A stretch of 32,751 nt of DNA, from the NCBI GenBank assembly GCA_947566705.1, contig CANOLA010000033.1, positions 1 to 32,751 on the forward strand, given 5' to 3'. A program made the position numbers and the translations under genes. Source of the DNA: an uncultured Lachnospiraceae bacterium. Its GTDB lineage: Bacteria > Bacillota > Clostridia > Lachnospirales > Lachnospiraceae. Positions within the stretch are counted from its first letter, which is position 1; each line of letters begins with the position of its first letter. Under the pieces are notes generated by a model. It saw nothing but the letters and a program-made list of their open reading frames with translations, was not told the DNA's origin and ran no database searches. This document shows, piece after piece, positions 22,027-31,439 of this stretch.

Positions 22027-24237
22027 ATGACAGGTAGTGCAAATCCGATCGACAGTTTTAGCTATGAATTTAAAAAGGGTCTGCTTGGGGGAAAGAAATT
22101 TTCGAACAGGCTTGCCGTTTTTGTCTCCCGCTTAGAGGGCGAGGGATTTATGCGTGATGCATCCAGACTCAGCCAGTATACCGTTTCTTTTAATATACCA
22201 ATTAAAATGGTAAGAAGTGTATCTGAACAGATTATAGAGAATCAGAAGGTTCTGCAGATTGCATATAATAAGTACAATACGCACAGCGGAACAGAAGAAT
22301 ATGCAGAAATCGTGGGTATTGATGACTGCGATAAATGGATTCGGCTGATCAACGATACAAGAGCTAAATACAAGGAACAGGAAGAAGCAGAAGAAGCGGA
22401 AGCCGCACAGAGGCGCCAGCAGAAGAAACAGGCTGCCGAGGATGCCAAGAGGGCAACAATTGAAGAGAGTGCCCAGAAGGCAGCAGTGCAGGCGGAAGAT
22501 GCTGCAAGAAGAGCCGCAGAGCAGGCCGCTGCACAGCGTGCCGAGGAAGAGGAGGCTGCACAGGCAGAAGCAGCTGAAGCGGCACGCCGTGCTGCAGCAG
22601 AAGAGGCGGTCCGCAGGGCGGCTGAGGAAGTTGCAAGAAGGGCAGCGGAAGAGGATGCGGCAATTAAGGCAGCAGAAGAAGCTGCACAGCGTGTTGCGGA
22701 GGATGAAGCGCTCAGAATGGCGGAAGAGGCAGCACAGAGACTGGCAGAGCAGGAAACCCGCAGGATGGCGGAAGAAGCTTCCAGAAAGTCAGAGAATGAT
22801 GCTGCGCGTATGGCAGAAGAAGCTGCACAGCGGATATCTGCGGAAGAAATGGCACAGCGTGCCGCTGCTGAGGAAGCAATGCGCCTGGTAGCGGAGGAAG
22901 CAGCAAAACGCGCTGCTGCTGCCGAAGCACAGAAGAGGGCAGCCGAGGAAGAAGCTGCAAGCAGAGCCGCCGAGGAGGCAGCAAGAAGAGCTGCAGAAGA
23001 ACAGAGGGCAGTAGAGGAAGCGCAGCGGGAAGCAGCAAAACGTGCTGAGGAAGAAGCCAGAAAGCGTGCGGCAGCCGAAGAAGCAGCACAAAGAAAGGCG
23101 GCGGAAGAAGAAGCACAGCGTGCCGCAGCGGAAGAAGCAATGCGGCTTGCAGCCGAGGAAGCAGCGCGCAGGGCCGCTGAAGAGGAAGCAAAGAAGCGCG
23201 CAGCTGCTGAAGAAGAAGCAAAACGCGCAGCCGAAGAGGCGAAGAAACGTGCAGCAGCTGAGGAGGCGGCAAGACGTGCGGCAGCTGAAGAAGCAGCACG
23301 CAAGGCAGCCGAGGAAGCGGCAGTCCGCAGGGCGGAAGAGGAAGCCAGTGCACGTAAGGCCGCGGAAGAAGAGATTGCAAGAAAAGCTGAGGAAGAAGCA
23401 GCTCGCAGGGCTGCGATTGCAGAAGCTGCAATCCAGAGACTGGCGCAGCAGGAAGCGGACAGAAGAGCCGCTGCTGCAGGAGAGGCAGTTGTGCAGAATC
23501 ATACAGCAGCTGAAGCTGAAGAGAAAAAAGCTGCAAAAGAGAAAGAAAAGATGGCGATTGAAGAGATGGCAGCACAGGCACTTGCCGCACAGTCTGCAGC
23601 AGCAGTTGAAGTGGCAGAGCAGAGGACAGAAGCCGAAGAACCTGCAGCAAACCGCAGGACGGTAGAAGAGTTTGCTGCCAAGGCACTTGCAGCACAGGCA
23701 CTCGTAACGCAGGCAGTTGCCGCACAGGGATTTGTAAAGCAGAACACTGCAGAGGAAATGCCGAAGCAGGAAAAAGCCATGGAGCAGAGTACTGTTATGG
23801 AAGAACCGAAGCGCAGTGTGGCAGAGAGGATTCCGGAACAGGCTGCCATTATGGAAGAACCGGAGAGCAGGAAAGTGGAGGAAACACCAAAGGTTACCGT
23901 TACAGAAAGACCGGTACACAATACAGCAGAGGAACGGCCAAGACAGAGTCTTGTTGAGGAGGCAATGAAGCAGAGTATGCTTGAGGAAATGTCAAAGCAT
24001 ACAGCTGCAGAAAAGGCCCTAACCCGTCAGAAACCTGAAACCAGTACAGCAGAAGCAGATGTTCTGGAGACAGGGAAATTAATAAAGGAGGATCAGAAAA
24101 TGAGTACAGAAGACGGAAAGGTATCAGTAGAAGTCTTTAAGGAGAAACTGGATAAACTGGTACTGTTAAAGAATTCCGGACTGTTGTCAGAAGAAGAGTT
24201 TGCGGTAGAAAAGGCAAAGCTGCTCGCTCAGGTATAA
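22027..24237 (+). CDS. Long Ala/Glu/Arg-rich coiled-coil protein with SHOCT-like C-terminus
   Basis: A 736-residue protein I do not recognise as a named family. Residues 1-115 look folded ([20 protein letters not shown], later [20 protein letters not shown]). Residues of about 118-500 are low-complexity helix built of short Ala/Glu/Arg/Lys units such as [14 protein letters not shown], likely a very long coiled coil or single alpha helix, like the TolA middle domain. Residues of about 500-690 are more varied, rich in Glu, Ala, Thr and Pro. The last 35 residues ([20 protein letters not shown] and on) resemble a SHOCT domain, a short oligomerisation motif. No signal peptide or membrane helix is seen, so it is probably cytosolic. 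GAGGGG precedes ATG 22027. An internal Shine-Dalgarno and ATG at 24100 could make the SHOCT segment separately. A terminator follows. Confidence 0.85.
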   Translation: MTGSANPIDSFSYEFKKGLLGGKKFSNRLAVFVSRLEGEGFMRDASRLSQYTVSFNIPIKMVRSVSEQIIENQKVLQIAYNKYNTHSGTEEYAEIVGIDDCDKWIRLINDTRAKYKEQEEAEEAEAAQRRQQKKQAAEDAKRATIEESAQKAAVQAEDAARRAAEQAAAQRAEEEEAAQAEAAEAARRAAAEEAVRRAAEEVARRAAEEDAAIKAAEEAAQRVAEDEALRMAEEAAQRLAEQETRRMAEEASRKSENDAARMAEEAAQRISAEEMAQRAAAEEAMRLVAEEAAKRAAAAEAQKRAAEEEAASRAAEEAARRAAEEQRAVEEAQREAAKRAEEEARKRAAAEEAAQRKAAEEEAQRAAAEEAMRLAAEEAARRAAEEEAKKRAAAEEEAKRAAEEAKKRAAAEEAARRAAAEEAARKAAEEAAVRRAEEEASARKAAEEEIARKAEEEAARRAAIAEAAIQRLAQQEADRRAAAAGEAVVQNHTAAEAEEKKAAKEKEKMAIEEMAAQALAAQSAAAVEVAEQRTEAEEPAANRRTVEEFAAKALAAQALVTQAVAAQGFVKQNTAEEMPKQEKAMEQSTVMEEPKRSVAERIPEQAAIMEEPESRKVEETPKVTVTERPVHNTAEERPRQSLVEEAMKQSMLEEMSKHTAAEKALTRQKPETSTAEADVLETGKLIKEDQKMSTEDGKVSVEVFKEKLDKLVLLKNSGLLSEEEFAVEKAKLLAQV
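24084..24102 (+). promoter_or_regulatory. Internal Shine-Dalgarno and ATG inside the coiled-coil gene
   Basis: AAAGGAGG (24084-24091), eight bases, then ATG (24100-24102) in the frame of the long gene. It matches the strength of the strongest ribosome binding sites in the window, in a region whose other codons do not encode such a site. Confidence 0.65.
24100..24237 (+). CDS. Possible independent 45-residue SHOCT peptide (internal start)
   Basis: If translation starts at ATG 24100, a 45-residue product results, equal to residues 692-736 of the long protein: [10 protein letters not shown], then the SHOCT-like helix pair [25 protein letters not shown] segments typically oligomerise, so the short product could mix with or cap assemblies of the long one. 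This is inference from the ribosome binding site only. Confidence 0.5.
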   Translation: MSTEDGKVSVEVFKEKLDKLVLLKNSGLLSEEEFAVEKAKLLAQV

Positions 24238-24258
24238 ATTAATTACATAGCTTATAAG

Positions 24259-24288
24259 AGAACCCCTGAATTTCAGGGGTTCTTTTTT
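24259..24288 (+). terminator. Rho-independent terminator after the coiled-coil gene
   Basis: AGAACCCCTG (24259-24268) pairs perfectly with CAGGGGTTCT (24274-24283); five more T follow, giving a run of six (24283-24288). Confidence 0.93.
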
Positions 24289-24344
24289 GACCACAAAAAA
24301 GGCTGCCAGTTTATTTTCTCTTTAGAAAAAGTTTAGATAATTTG

Positions 24345-24371
24345 TTAGCACTCTATATTGACGAGTGCTAA
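24345..24371 (+). promoter_or_regulatory. CIRCE operator (HrcA site) for clpB
   Basis: TTAGCACTC (24345-24353), nine bases, GAGTGCTAA (24363-24371): a perfect match to the CIRCE consensus bound by the heat-shock repressor HrcA. It overlaps the clpB -35 box. Confidence 0.97.
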
Positions 24372-24386
24372 CAATCGTGCTATTCT
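24358..24386 (+). promoter_or_regulatory. Promoter for clpB
   Basis: TTGACG (24358-24363), a 17-base spacer and TATTCT (24381-24386). The -35 box lies in the CIRCE spacer and right arm, so HrcA would block polymerase. The predicted start is near 24393. Confidence 0.75.
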
Positions 24387-24404
24387 TAGTGAAGAAACAG
24401 AGGT

Positions 24405-24482
24405 TGTGTCAGGTGTTTAGTGAAAGTCTGACATGCAGCATCAGCCCGTCTGCCAAAGGAAGGCTTTGAATGGACTGATGTT
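24405..24482 (+). repeat. Family II structured leader element, copy 2 (clpB)
   Basis: TGTCAG (24407-24412) pairs with CTGACA (24428-24433), extended by G-U pairs. CTGACATGCAGCATC (24428-24442) is identical to copy 1. Hairpin 2 pairs CATCAG (24439-24444) with CTGATG (24475-24480) in TGGACTGATGTT, which differs from copy 1 at two places; one turns a G-U pair into A-U. The loop is longer here (about 30 bases). Confidence 0.75.
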
Positions 24483-24502
24483 CACAAGAAGGAGGGCGTG
24501 CT

Positions 24503-27097
24503 ATGAACATACAGAAATTTACACAAAAGTCTATTGAAGCGATAAATGGCTGTGAAAAGCTTGCCTGTGACTACGGCAACCAGGAGATGGAGCAGGAACA
24601 CCTGCTTGTATCCCTTTTGGAGCAGGAAGACGGGCTGATTCCAAAACTGATTGAAAAAATGGAAATCCAGCTGGAACATTTTACAGATAATGCAAAAAGA
24701 AAACTTGCCGCAAGGGTAAAGGTATCCGGCGGTGAGCTGCGTGTAGGCCAGGCGTTAAATAACGTGCTGATTCATGCCGAGGATGAGGCAAAGGCGATGG
24801 GGGATGAATATGTTTCCGTGGAGCATCTCTTTTTAACCCTTTTAAAATATCCGAATCCGGCAGTGAAAGAGCTGGTCAGGGAATACGGGCTGACAAGGGA
24901 GCGTTTTCTGCAGGCGCTTTCCACTGTACGCGGAAACCAGCGTGTGACAAGCGATAATCCGGAAGCCACATATGATACGCTGGAGAAGTATGGTTATGAC
25001 ATGGTGGAGCGTGCCCGGCAGCAGAAGCTGGACCCGGTGATTGGCAGGGATGAGGAAATCCGGAATGTAGTAAGGATTCTTTCCCGTAAAACGAAAAATA
25101 ATCCGGTGCTGATTGGGGAACCGGGCGTTGGTAAGACGGCAGTCGTGGAAGGACTGGCACAGCGGATCGTAAAGGGGGATGTGCCGGAGAGTCTGAAAGA
25201 CAAAAAACTGTTTGCACTGGATATGGGAGCGCTTGTTGCAGGTGCAAAATACCGCGGGGAATTTGAGGAGCGGTTAAAAGCAGTGCTGGATGACATTAAA
25301 AATTCCGACGGGCAGATTATCCTGTTTATAGATGAGCTGCATACCATTGTGGGAGCAGGAAAAACTGACGGGGCGATGGATGCCGGGCAGTTGTTAAAGC
25401 CGATGCTTGCACGCGGGGAACTGCACTGCGTGGGAGCGACCACGCTGAATGAATACCGCGAATATATTGAAAAGGACGCTGCACTGGAACGCCGTTTCCA
25501 GCCGGTTATGGTGGATGAACCGACGGTGGAGGATACCGTTTCCATATTGCGGGGACTTAAAGACCGGTATGAGGTGTTTCACGGGGTAAAGATTACGGAT
25601 GCTGCGCTGGTGACAGCCGCCGTACTTTCCAACCGTTATATTTCCGACCGTTTCCTGCCGGATAAGGCAATTGACCTTGTGGATGAGGCATGCGCCATGA
25701 TTAAGACGGAACTCGATTCCATGCCGGCAGAACTGGATGAGTTAAACCGCAAGGTCATGCAGATGGAAATCGAGGAAGCGGCTCTGAAAAAAGAAACGGA
25801 CAGACTGAGCATGGACCGCCTTGCCAGTCTGCAGAAGGAACTTGCTGAATTAAAGGATGAACTTAGCAGCAGGAAGGCAAAATGGAACAGTGAAAAAGAC
25901 GCCGTGGATTCTGTCAGCAGCCTGCGTGAAAAACTTCAGAATATCAATGCGGAAATTGAGCAGGCAAAACAGAAATCTGATTATAACAGGGCAGCAGAGT
26001 TACAGTACGGGGAATTACCGAAACTGACAGAGCAGATAGAAATAGAAGAAAGAAAACTAAAGGAGCGTGACCTTTCCCTTGTACATGAAAATGTGACGGA
26101 TGAGGAAATCGCCCGGATTATTTCCCGCTGGACCGGGATTCCGGTCGCAAAGCTGAGCGAGAGTGAGCGGAATAAGACACTGCATCTGGACGAAGAACTG
26201 CACCGGCGCGTCATCGGGCAGGATGACGGTGTGACAAAAGTTACAGAAGCGATTATCCGTTCCAAGGCGGGAATCAAGGATCCGACCAAACCGATTGGTT
26301 CCTTCCTGTTTTTAGGTCCGACCGGAGTTGGAAAAACCGAGCTTGCAAAAGCACTTGCGGAAAGCCTGTTTGATGACGAGTCAAACATGGTCCGTCTGGA
26401 TATGAGCGAGTATATGGAGAAATACTCCGTTTCCCGCCTGATCGGGGCGCCTCCTGGATATGTGGGGTATGATGAGGGCGGTCAGCTGACGGAAGCAGTC
26501 AGAAGAAAGCCGTACTCGGTTGTACTGTTTGATGAGGTGGAAAAAGCGCATCCGGATGTATTTAACGTTCTGCTGCAGGTGCTGGATGACGGACGGATTA
26601 CCGATTCCCAGGGGCGTACGGTGGATTTTAAAAATACAATTATCATTATGACCAGTAACCTTGGTTCCTCCTGTCTTCTGGAGGGGATTCAGGCGGACGG
26701 AAGTATTGCGGCAGAAGCAGAACATGCGGTTATGGAGGAAGTGCAGGGGCATTTCCGTCCGGAATTTTTAAACCGCCTGGATGAAATCGTCATGTTTAAA
26801 CCTCTGGATAAGACCTGCATTGGAAATATTATTGGACTGCTTATGCAGGATTTGAACAGCCGACTTGCAGATAAGGAGATTCGTGTCGAACTGACAGAGG
26901 AAGCGGAGAGCTTTGTGACAGAGCACGGCTATGACCCGGTTTACGGTGCAAGGCCGCTGAAAAGATTTTTGCAGAAGTATGTGGAAACACTGTCTGCGAA
27001 GCTCATCCTGCAGGATGTGACAAGAGCCGGGGATACCATAGAAATAGGCGTATCAGGCGGTTCACTTGAAGCGCATGTAAAAGAAAATGCGAATTAA
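24503..27097 (+). CDS. clpB: ATP-dependent disaggregase ClpB
   Basis: An 864-residue AAA+ chaperone that pulls aggregated protein apart with DnaK. The N-domain is at the start (about 1-145), then AAA1 with Walker A GEPGVGKT near residue 205 and Walker B LFIDELHT. The coiled-coil M-domain (about 400-525), which marks ClpB rather than ClpC, is followed by AAA2 with Walker [11 protein letters not shown] from residue 605. Other marks are the pore loop [16 protein letters not shown] and the sensor region [19 protein letters not shown] at 24489-24495 sets ATG 24503. It is controlled by a perfect CIRCE operator and has a family II leader. Length is normal. I see no clear terminator before rarA. Confidence 0.97.
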   Translation: MNIQKFTQKSIEAINGCEKLACDYGNQEMEQEHLLVSLLEQEDGLIPKLIEKMEIQLEHFTDNAKRKLAARVKVSGGELRVGQALNNVLIHAEDEAKAMGDEYVSVEHLFLTLLKYPNPAVKELVREYGLTRERFLQALSTVRGNQRVTSDNPEATYDTLEKYGYDMVERARQQKLDPVIGRDEEIRNVVRILSRKTKNNPVLIGEPGVGKTAVVEGLAQRIVKGDVPESLKDKKLFALDMGALVAGAKYRGEFEERLKAVLDDIKNSDGQIILFIDELHTIVGAGKTDGAMDAGQLLKPMLARGELHCVGATTLNEYREYIEKDAALERRFQPVMVDEPTVEDTVSILRGLKDRYEVFHGVKITDAALVTAAVLSNRYISDRFLPDKAIDLVDEACAMIKTELDSMPAELDELNRKVMQMEIEEAALKKETDRLSMDRLASLQKELAELKDELSSRKAKWNSEKDAVDSVSSLREKLQNINAEIEQAKQKSDYNRAAELQYGELPKLTEQIEIEERKLKERDLSLVHENVTDEEIARIISRWTGIPVAKLSESERNKTLHLDEELHRRVIGQDDGVTKVTEAIIRSKAGIKDPTKPIGSFLFLGPTGVGKTELAKALAESLFDDESNMVRLDMSEYMEKYSVSRLIGAPPGYVGYDEGGQLTEAVRRKPYSVVLFDEVEKAHPDVFNVLLQVLDDGRITDSQGRTVDFKNTIIIMTSNLGSSCLLEGIQADGSIAAEAEHAVMEEVQGHFRPEFLNRLDEIVMFKPLDKTCIGNIIGLLMQDLNSRLADKEIRVELTEEAESFVTEHGYDPVYGARPLKRFLQKYVETLSAKLILQDVTRAGDTIEIGVSGGSLEAHVKENAN

Positions 27098-27182
27098 ATT
27101 TTACGTTTTGCACAGTAAGAAATGATGAAAGCATTTGTTTTCTGGCATAATGTGGAAATTGATAAAAATTCGATAAAAGGTG

Positions 27183-27211
27183 TTGTAAAGTGTCGGGAAA
27201 TCATGTATTCT
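27183..27211 (+). promoter_or_regulatory. Promoter for rarA
   Basis: TTGTAA (27183-27188), a 17-base spacer and TATTCT (27206-27211). The predicted start is near 27218. The -10 box is inside the arms of a long inverted repeat. Confidence 0.6.
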
Positions 27212-27241
27212 AAGAAAGATGAAATGAAGTTTCCGACACTT
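27188..27241 (+). repeat. Inverted repeat around the rarA promoter
   Basis: AAGTGTCGG (27188-27196) is complementary to CCGACACTT (27233-27241), and the match continues inward (AAA with TTT) after a one-base bulge. Arm centres are about 45 bases apart, near four helical turns, with the -10 box between them. It could be a pair of operator half-sites. Confidence 0.6.
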
Positions 27242-27276
27242 ATTTATGCAAATTACAAAAATTGATACAGACAGCC

Positions 27277-28602
27277 ATGGACTTATTTGATTATATGAGA
27301 GAACAGAATATGGAGACGGAATCTCCGCTTGCCTCGAGGCTGCGTCCGGCAACGCTTGAGGAAGTTGTCGGACAGCAGCATATCGTGGGAAAGGACAGAC
27401 TTTTATACCGTGCGATTAAGGCAGACAAGCTAAGCTCCATTATTTTCTACGGTCCGCCGGGGACTGGAAAGACAACGCTTGCCAGGGTAATTGCAAATAC
27501 CACAAGTGCAGCGTTTGTGCAGATTAATGCAACGTCCTCCGGCAAAAAGGACATGGAGCATGTCGTGGAGGAGGCAAAGAGCCACCGGGGAATGTACGGC
27601 AAAAAGACAATCCTTTTCATAGATGAGATTCACCGTTTTAACAAAGCGCAGCAGGATTACCTGCTTCCTTTTGTGGAGGACGGGACCGTGATTCTCATTG
27701 GTGCGACAACTGAAAATCCTTATTTTGAAGTGAACCCGGCGCTGCTTTCCCGGTCCGTTATTTTTGAACTGGAGAAGCTTTCCGGTGAGGATTTAAAAAC
27801 ACTGATTCTCCGTGCCGTTTATGACAAGGATAAGGGAATGGGGTCCTATCAGGCGCAGATAGACGAGGATGCGCTGGAGTTTCTTTCTGATGTGGCAAAC
27901 GGGGACGCAAGGGCCGCGCTTACAGCAGTTGAGCTTGGCATTATGACGACAGAGCGGAGTGAGGACGGAATCATCCATATCACACTTGACGTGGCATCCG
28001 AATGTATTCAGAAGCGCGTGGTTTCCTATGACAAATCGGGGGATAACCACTATGATGTGGTATCGGCATTTATTAAGAGCATGCGCGGCTCGGATCCGGA
28101 CGCTTCCGTGTATTACCTGGCGCGGATGCTTTATGCCGGGGAGGACGTTAAGTTTATTGCAAGAAGGATTATGATACTGGCTTCGGAGGATATCGGAAAT
28201 GCAGACCCGATGGCAATTACGGTTGCGGTGTCTGCGGCGCAGGCAGTCGAGCGGATCGGAATGCCGGAAGCGCAGATTATCCTGGCGCAGGCAGTGACAT
28301 ATATGGCGAGCGCGCCGAAAAGCAATTCGGCAGTGAATGCCATCAGTAAGGCAATGTCTGTTGTGGAAACCACGAGGACGCCGCCGGTTCCGCCGCATCT
28401 TATGGATGCACATTACCAGTCGGCGGGTAAGCTGGGACACGGACTCGGCTATAAATATGCACATAATTATAAAAATCATTATGTCAAACAGCAGTATCTT
28501 CCGGACGGACTGACGGACCAGATTTTTTATGAACCGTCAGAAAACGGATACGAAGCTGAAATTCGTGAATATTATAAAAAGATAAAAGAGAACCCGGATT
28601 AA
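27277..28602 (+). CDS. rarA: Replication-associated recombination protein RarA (MgsA)
   Basis: A 441-residue AAA+ ATPase related to clamp loaders and RuvB; RarA acts at stalled replication forks. Walker A is YGPPGTGKTTLARVIANTT, Walker B FIDEIHRFNKAQQD, and sensor 1 IGATTENPYFEVN. The C-terminal MgsA tetramerisation region is present (RMLYAGEDVKFIARR, IILAQAVTYMASAPKSNSA, PHLMDAHYQSAGKLGHGLGY). I choose ATG 27277 (MDLFDYMREQNM), typical of the family's N-terminus; the ribosome binding site is weak. TTG 27262 is an unlikely alternative. The aminotransferase follows 45 bases later and may be cotranscribed. Confidence 0.95.
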   Translation: MDLFDYMREQNMETESPLASRLRPATLEEVVGQQHIVGKDRLLYRAIKADKLSSIIFYGPPGTGKTTLARVIANTTSAAFVQINATSSGKKDMEHVVEEAKSHRGMYGKKTILFIDEIHRFNKAQQDYLLPFVEDGTVILIGATTENPYFEVNPALLSRSVIFELEKLSGEDLKTLILRAVYDKDKGMGSYQAQIDEDALEFLSDVANGDARAALTAVELGIMTTERSEDGIIHITLDVASECIQKRVVSYDKSGDNHYDVVSAFIKSMRGSDPDASVYYLARMLYAGEDVKFIARRIMILASEDIGNADPMAITVAVSAAQAVERIGMPEAQIILAQAVTYMASAPKSNSAVNAISKAMSVVETTRTPPVPPHLMDAHYQSAGKLGHGLGYKYAHNYKNHYVKQQYLPDGLTDQIFYEPSENGYEAEIREYYKKIKENPD

Positions 28603-28647
28603 CAGACAATGGAAGCATGAATTACAATCAAAAGGAGGACATTATAA

Positions 28648-29961
28648 ATGAAAACCTATCAGGAAATGAGCAAGGGCGAATTATTAAAAGAAAAGGCAGA
28701 GCTTGAGGCCGCTTTTGAAAAGATTAAGGCAAGAGGGCTTGCACTTGACATGTCAAGGGGAAAGCCGGGAGCTGACCAGCTTGACCTTTCCATGGGTATG
28801 TTAGACTGTCTGGATTCCAAATCAGTGCTTGAAGCAGCTGACGGTACAGACCTCCGTAATTACGGCGTTGTGGACGGTATATACGAAGCAAAAAAACTGA
28901 TGGCGGAAATGGTTGGAACAAAGCCGGAAAATGTGATTGTTTATGGCAATTCCAGTCTGAATATTATGTATGACCAGATTTCCAGGGCGGAAGTTTTCGG
29001 TTACTGCGGCAGCACACCGTGGTGCAGGCTTGATAAAGTAAAATTCCTGTGTCCGGTTCCGGGATATGACAGACATTTTGCAATTATGGAGGACTTCGGC
29101 ATTGAGATGATAAATATCCCGATGACGGACGAAGGACCGGATATGGACATGGTAGAAAAATATGTAAATAATGATCCTGCCGTAAAAGGAATCTGGTGTG
29201 TGCCGAAGTATTCCAATCCGCAGGGAATTGTTTATTCAGATGAAACTGTACGCCGTTTTGCAGCACTGAAGCCGGCAGCGGAGGACTTCCGTATTTTCTG
29301 GGATAACGCATATGCAGTACATCACCTTTATGACGATGACAGGGCAGAAATCCTGAATATTCTCGAAGAGTGCGAAAAAGCCGGAAATCCGGATATGGTA
29401 TTCCAGTTCTGTTCTACCAGCAAAGTAACGTTTCCAGGAGCCGGTATTGCAGCAGTTTCCGCATCAAAAACGAACCTGGATGATATCAGAAAGCATCTTA
29501 CGCTGCAGACCATCGGACATGACAAGATTAACCAGATGCGTCATGTAAAATTCTTTCCGGATGCAGACAGTATCCGAAAGCATATGGCAGCACAGGCAGA
29601 GATTATCCGTCCGAAATTTGAGCTTGTGGAGAAATACCTGAAAAAAGAGATTGCATCACACGGAATTGGCAAATGGGTAATTCCGAAGGGCGGCTACTTC
29701 CTTTCCTTTGAAGCAGTACCTGGCTGTGCGAAAAAAATCGTGGCAAAGTGTAAGGAGGCCGGGGTTGTCCTGACAGGGGCCGGGGCGCCGTTCCCTTATA
29801 AAAAAGACCCGGATGATTCTGTAATCCGTATTGCACCGACTTATCCTTCCATGAAAGAGCTTGAAGAAGCAGTTAAGGTGTTTGTGACCGTTGTCCGTAT
29901 GGTGACAGTGGAAAAAATGGTGGAAGAGGAGTCTGACAGACAGTGCCAGAAAGGTGCATGA
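28648..29961 (+). CDS. Aminotransferase class I/II, aspartate aminotransferase type Ic-like
   Basis: A 437-residue PLP enzyme of the group first seen in Corynebacterium AspT (type Ic aspartate aminotransferase; PF12897). Family marks are LDMSRGKPGADQLDLS near the N-terminus, VYGNSSLNIMYD, the PLP-ring contact VPKYSNPQGIVYS, FWDNAYAVHHL, and the PLP lysine Lys259 in FCSTSKVTFPGAG. The C-terminal block GGYFLSFEAVPGCAK and RIAPTYPSMKEL is also typical. It should interconvert aspartate/2-oxoglutarate and oxaloacetate/glutamate; substrate is inferred from the family. AAAAGGAGG before ATG 28648 sets the start. Convergent with the minus-strand CorC-like gene. Confidence 0.9.
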   Translation: MKTYQEMSKGELLKEKAELEAAFEKIKARGLALDMSRGKPGADQLDLSMGMLDCLDSKSVLEAADGTDLRNYGVVDGIYEAKKLMAEMVGTKPENVIVYGNSSLNIMYDQISRAEVFGYCGSTPWCRLDKVKFLCPVPGYDRHFAIMEDFGIEMINIPMTDEGPDMDMVEKYVNNDPAVKGIWCVPKYSNPQGIVYSDETVRRFAALKPAAEDFRIFWDNAYAVHHLYDDDRAEILNILEECEKAGNPDMVFQFCSTSKVTFPGAGIAAVSASKTNLDDIRKHLTLQTIGHDKINQMRHVKFFPDADSIRKHMAAQAEIIRPKFELVEKYLKKEIASHGIGKWVIPKGGYFLSFEAVPGCAKKIVAKCKEAGVVLTGAGAPFPYKKDPDDSVIRIAPTYPSMKELEEAVKVFVTVVRMVTVEKMVEEESDRQCQKGA

Positions 29962-30006
29962 AGAGAATAAAGGAGCCGGCTTTATTTAAGGGGTGTTCCT
30001 GAATAT

Positions 30007-30049
30007 AAAAAGACTGCTGCAGGGAATGATTACTTTGCAGCAGCTTTTT
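30007..30049. terminator. Bidirectional terminator between convergent genes
   Basis: CTGCTGCA (30014-30021) pairs with TGCAGCAG (30036-30043); AAAAAG and CTTTTT flank the stem with one bulged A. It has a T-run on both strands, ending the aminotransferase (plus) and the CorC-like gene (minus). Confidence 0.85.
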
Positions 30050-30067
30050 ATTTTGCCGGATTTATGT

Positions 30068-31348
30068 TTACCTGTTTTCTTTTTTTGACTCCCGCGCATT
30101 TGGCAGACGGACATAGACGCGCTCGATGCGGTTCTGGTCCATGCGCTCGATGCGCAGAAGAATTTTGTCTTTGGTCCGGATAACCTCATTTTTCTCAGGC
30201 AGGTGGCCGAGCTGGTCCAGACAGTAGCCGCCCATGGTATCATAATCCTCTGAGACAAAGTTTACGGACAGTGCGTCGCAGACATCATCCAGATTGGCAG
30301 AACCGCGGACATAAAATTCGTATTCATTAATGGCGGTGATGTCGTCCTCCTCATCCGCATCATACTCATCACGGATATCCCCCACGATTTCTTCCAGCAG
30401 GTCCTCCAGAGTAACCAGTCCTGCCGTTGTACCGTATTCGTCAAGAACAATGGCAAGGGAGATGGAGGATTTGCGCATTTCAAGGAAAAGGTCTGCCGTA
30501 TTTTTGTGTTCAAATGTAAAATACGGTTCCCGCATAATGGAATGCACGGAAAATTCCGCGGAATCATTTTGAAGAAGGAAATCCTTCATATTGATGATAC
30601 CAATGACATTATCCGTTGTATCCTCATAAACCGGTATACGTGTAAACATATCCTGTTTAAATACTTCAAGTACTTCCTGATAGGTTGCGTTCACCTGTAC
30701 AAAGGTCATATCAATGCGCGGAATCATAATTTCTTTTGCTTCAGCATCTCCGAAGTCGAAGAGATTATGAATCATCGCCCGTTCTTCATCTTCAATGACG
30801 CCGGATTCCTGGCTGACGTCCACAATGGTTCGCAGCTCCTCCTCAGTCATGACACGGCCCGCTTCTTTCGGATCCACCCGCAACAGAAACAGAAGTCCCA
30901 TGGAGAGCTGGTTTACAATATAAATAAGCGGTGTAAATATTTTCATCAGTACGCCGATAAAACCGGCAATACGCAGTGCCAGTTGGTCTGCGCGGATGGT
31001 TGCCATGGTTTTTGGACTGACCTCACCGAAAATCAGAATCAGAAAGGTAAGGATTCCGGTCGCAATTCCAGCCCCGGCACTTCCGAAATGCCTGATTGCA
31101 AGGGAAGTGGAGAGGGAGGAGGCTGACAGATTGACAATATTGTTTCCAATCAGGATGGCGGAAAGCATCTTTCCGGAATTATCAGTAACGCGCAGTACCC
31201 GTTCAGCACGCCGGTCCCCGCTTTCTGCCAGCGTGCGCATGCGGATTTTGTTTACCGTTGTCAGGGCTGTTTCCGCCGAGGAAAAGAAGGCGGAAAGCAG
31301 CAGTAAAACTACCAGAATAATTAATTGTATAATATCACTGGGGTCCAA
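30068..31348 (-). CDS. CNNM/CorC (HlyC) family membrane protein
   Basis: A 426-residue protein. The N-terminal 180 residues are a DUF21/CNNM membrane domain with about four helices (ILVVLLLLSAFFSSAETALTT, later ILIFGEVSPKTMA). Two CBS domains follow from about residue 205 (IMIPRIDMTFVQVNATYQE, then VIGIINMKDFLL; second VLDEYGTTAGLVTLEDLLEE). The C-terminal CorC/HlyC domain covers about 335-415 (EYEFYVRGSANLDDVCDAL). Such proteins act in magnesium or other cation homeostasis; older names call them hemolysins, with little support. The start is TTG 31348, with AGAGGTG seven bases upstream on the minus strand and no better ATG. guaB lies upstream on the same strand, with a family I repeat in between. 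Confidence 0.92.
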   Translation of the reverse strand: MDPSDIIQLIILVVLLLLSAFFSSAETALTTVNKIRMRTLAESGDRRAERVLRVTDNSGKMLSAILIGNNIVNLSASSLSTSLAIRHFGSAGAGIATGILTFLILIFGEVSPKTMATIRADQLALRIAGFIGVLMKIFTPLIYIVNQLSMGLLFLLRVDPKEAGRVMTEEELRTIVDVSQESGVIEDEERAMIHNLFDFGDAEAKEIMIPRIDMTFVQVNATYQEVLEVFKQDMFTRIPVYEDTTDNVIGIINMKDFLLQNDSAEFSVHSIMREPYFTFEHKNTADLFLEMRKSSISLAIVLDEYGTTAGLVTLEDLLEEIVGDIRDEYDADEEDDITAINEYEFYVRGSANLDDVCDALSVNFVSEDYDTMGGYCLDQLGHLPEKNEVIRTKDKILLRIERMDQNRIERVYVRLPNARESKKENR

Positions 31349-31367
31349 GTATAATCACCTCTTATAA

Positions 31368-31429
31368 TGTAATATTCCTGCGAAGCAGGTGTATTGCCTG
31401 CAAATCACTTCGCGTAAGCGAACTGTGAT
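31368..31429 (+). repeat. Family I hairpin repeat, copy C
   Basis: TGTAATATT (31368-31376), CCTGC (31377-31381), GAA, GCAGG (31385-31389), seven bases, CCTGC (31397-31401). Then ATCAC (31404-31408) with GTGAT (31425-31429) around TTCGC (31409-31413), GTAA, GCGAA (31418-31422). It differs from copy B in both loops and in the outer stem, yet pairing is kept. It lies between guaB and the CorC-like gene, both on the minus strand. Confidence 0.75.
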
Positions 31430-31439
31430 GCTGTTTGAA

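Noticed and set aside
22242-23919. Long open frames on the minus strand and in other frames across the coiled-coil gene (up to about 370 codons)
   Set aside because: They come from the biased GCA/GAA/GCN codons of the Ala/Glu repeat read backwards; products are Ser/Ala- or Cys/Leu-rich low-complexity sequence with no domain and no ribosome binding site.
24345-24371. Considered the palindrome before clpB as a terminator
   Set aside because: It matches the CIRCE operator exactly, has no T-run, and a separate terminator lies at 24259.
30330-31126. Plus-strand open frames over the CorC-like gene
   Set aside because: They are antisense shadows; the minus-strand protein has full DUF21, CBS and CorC domains.
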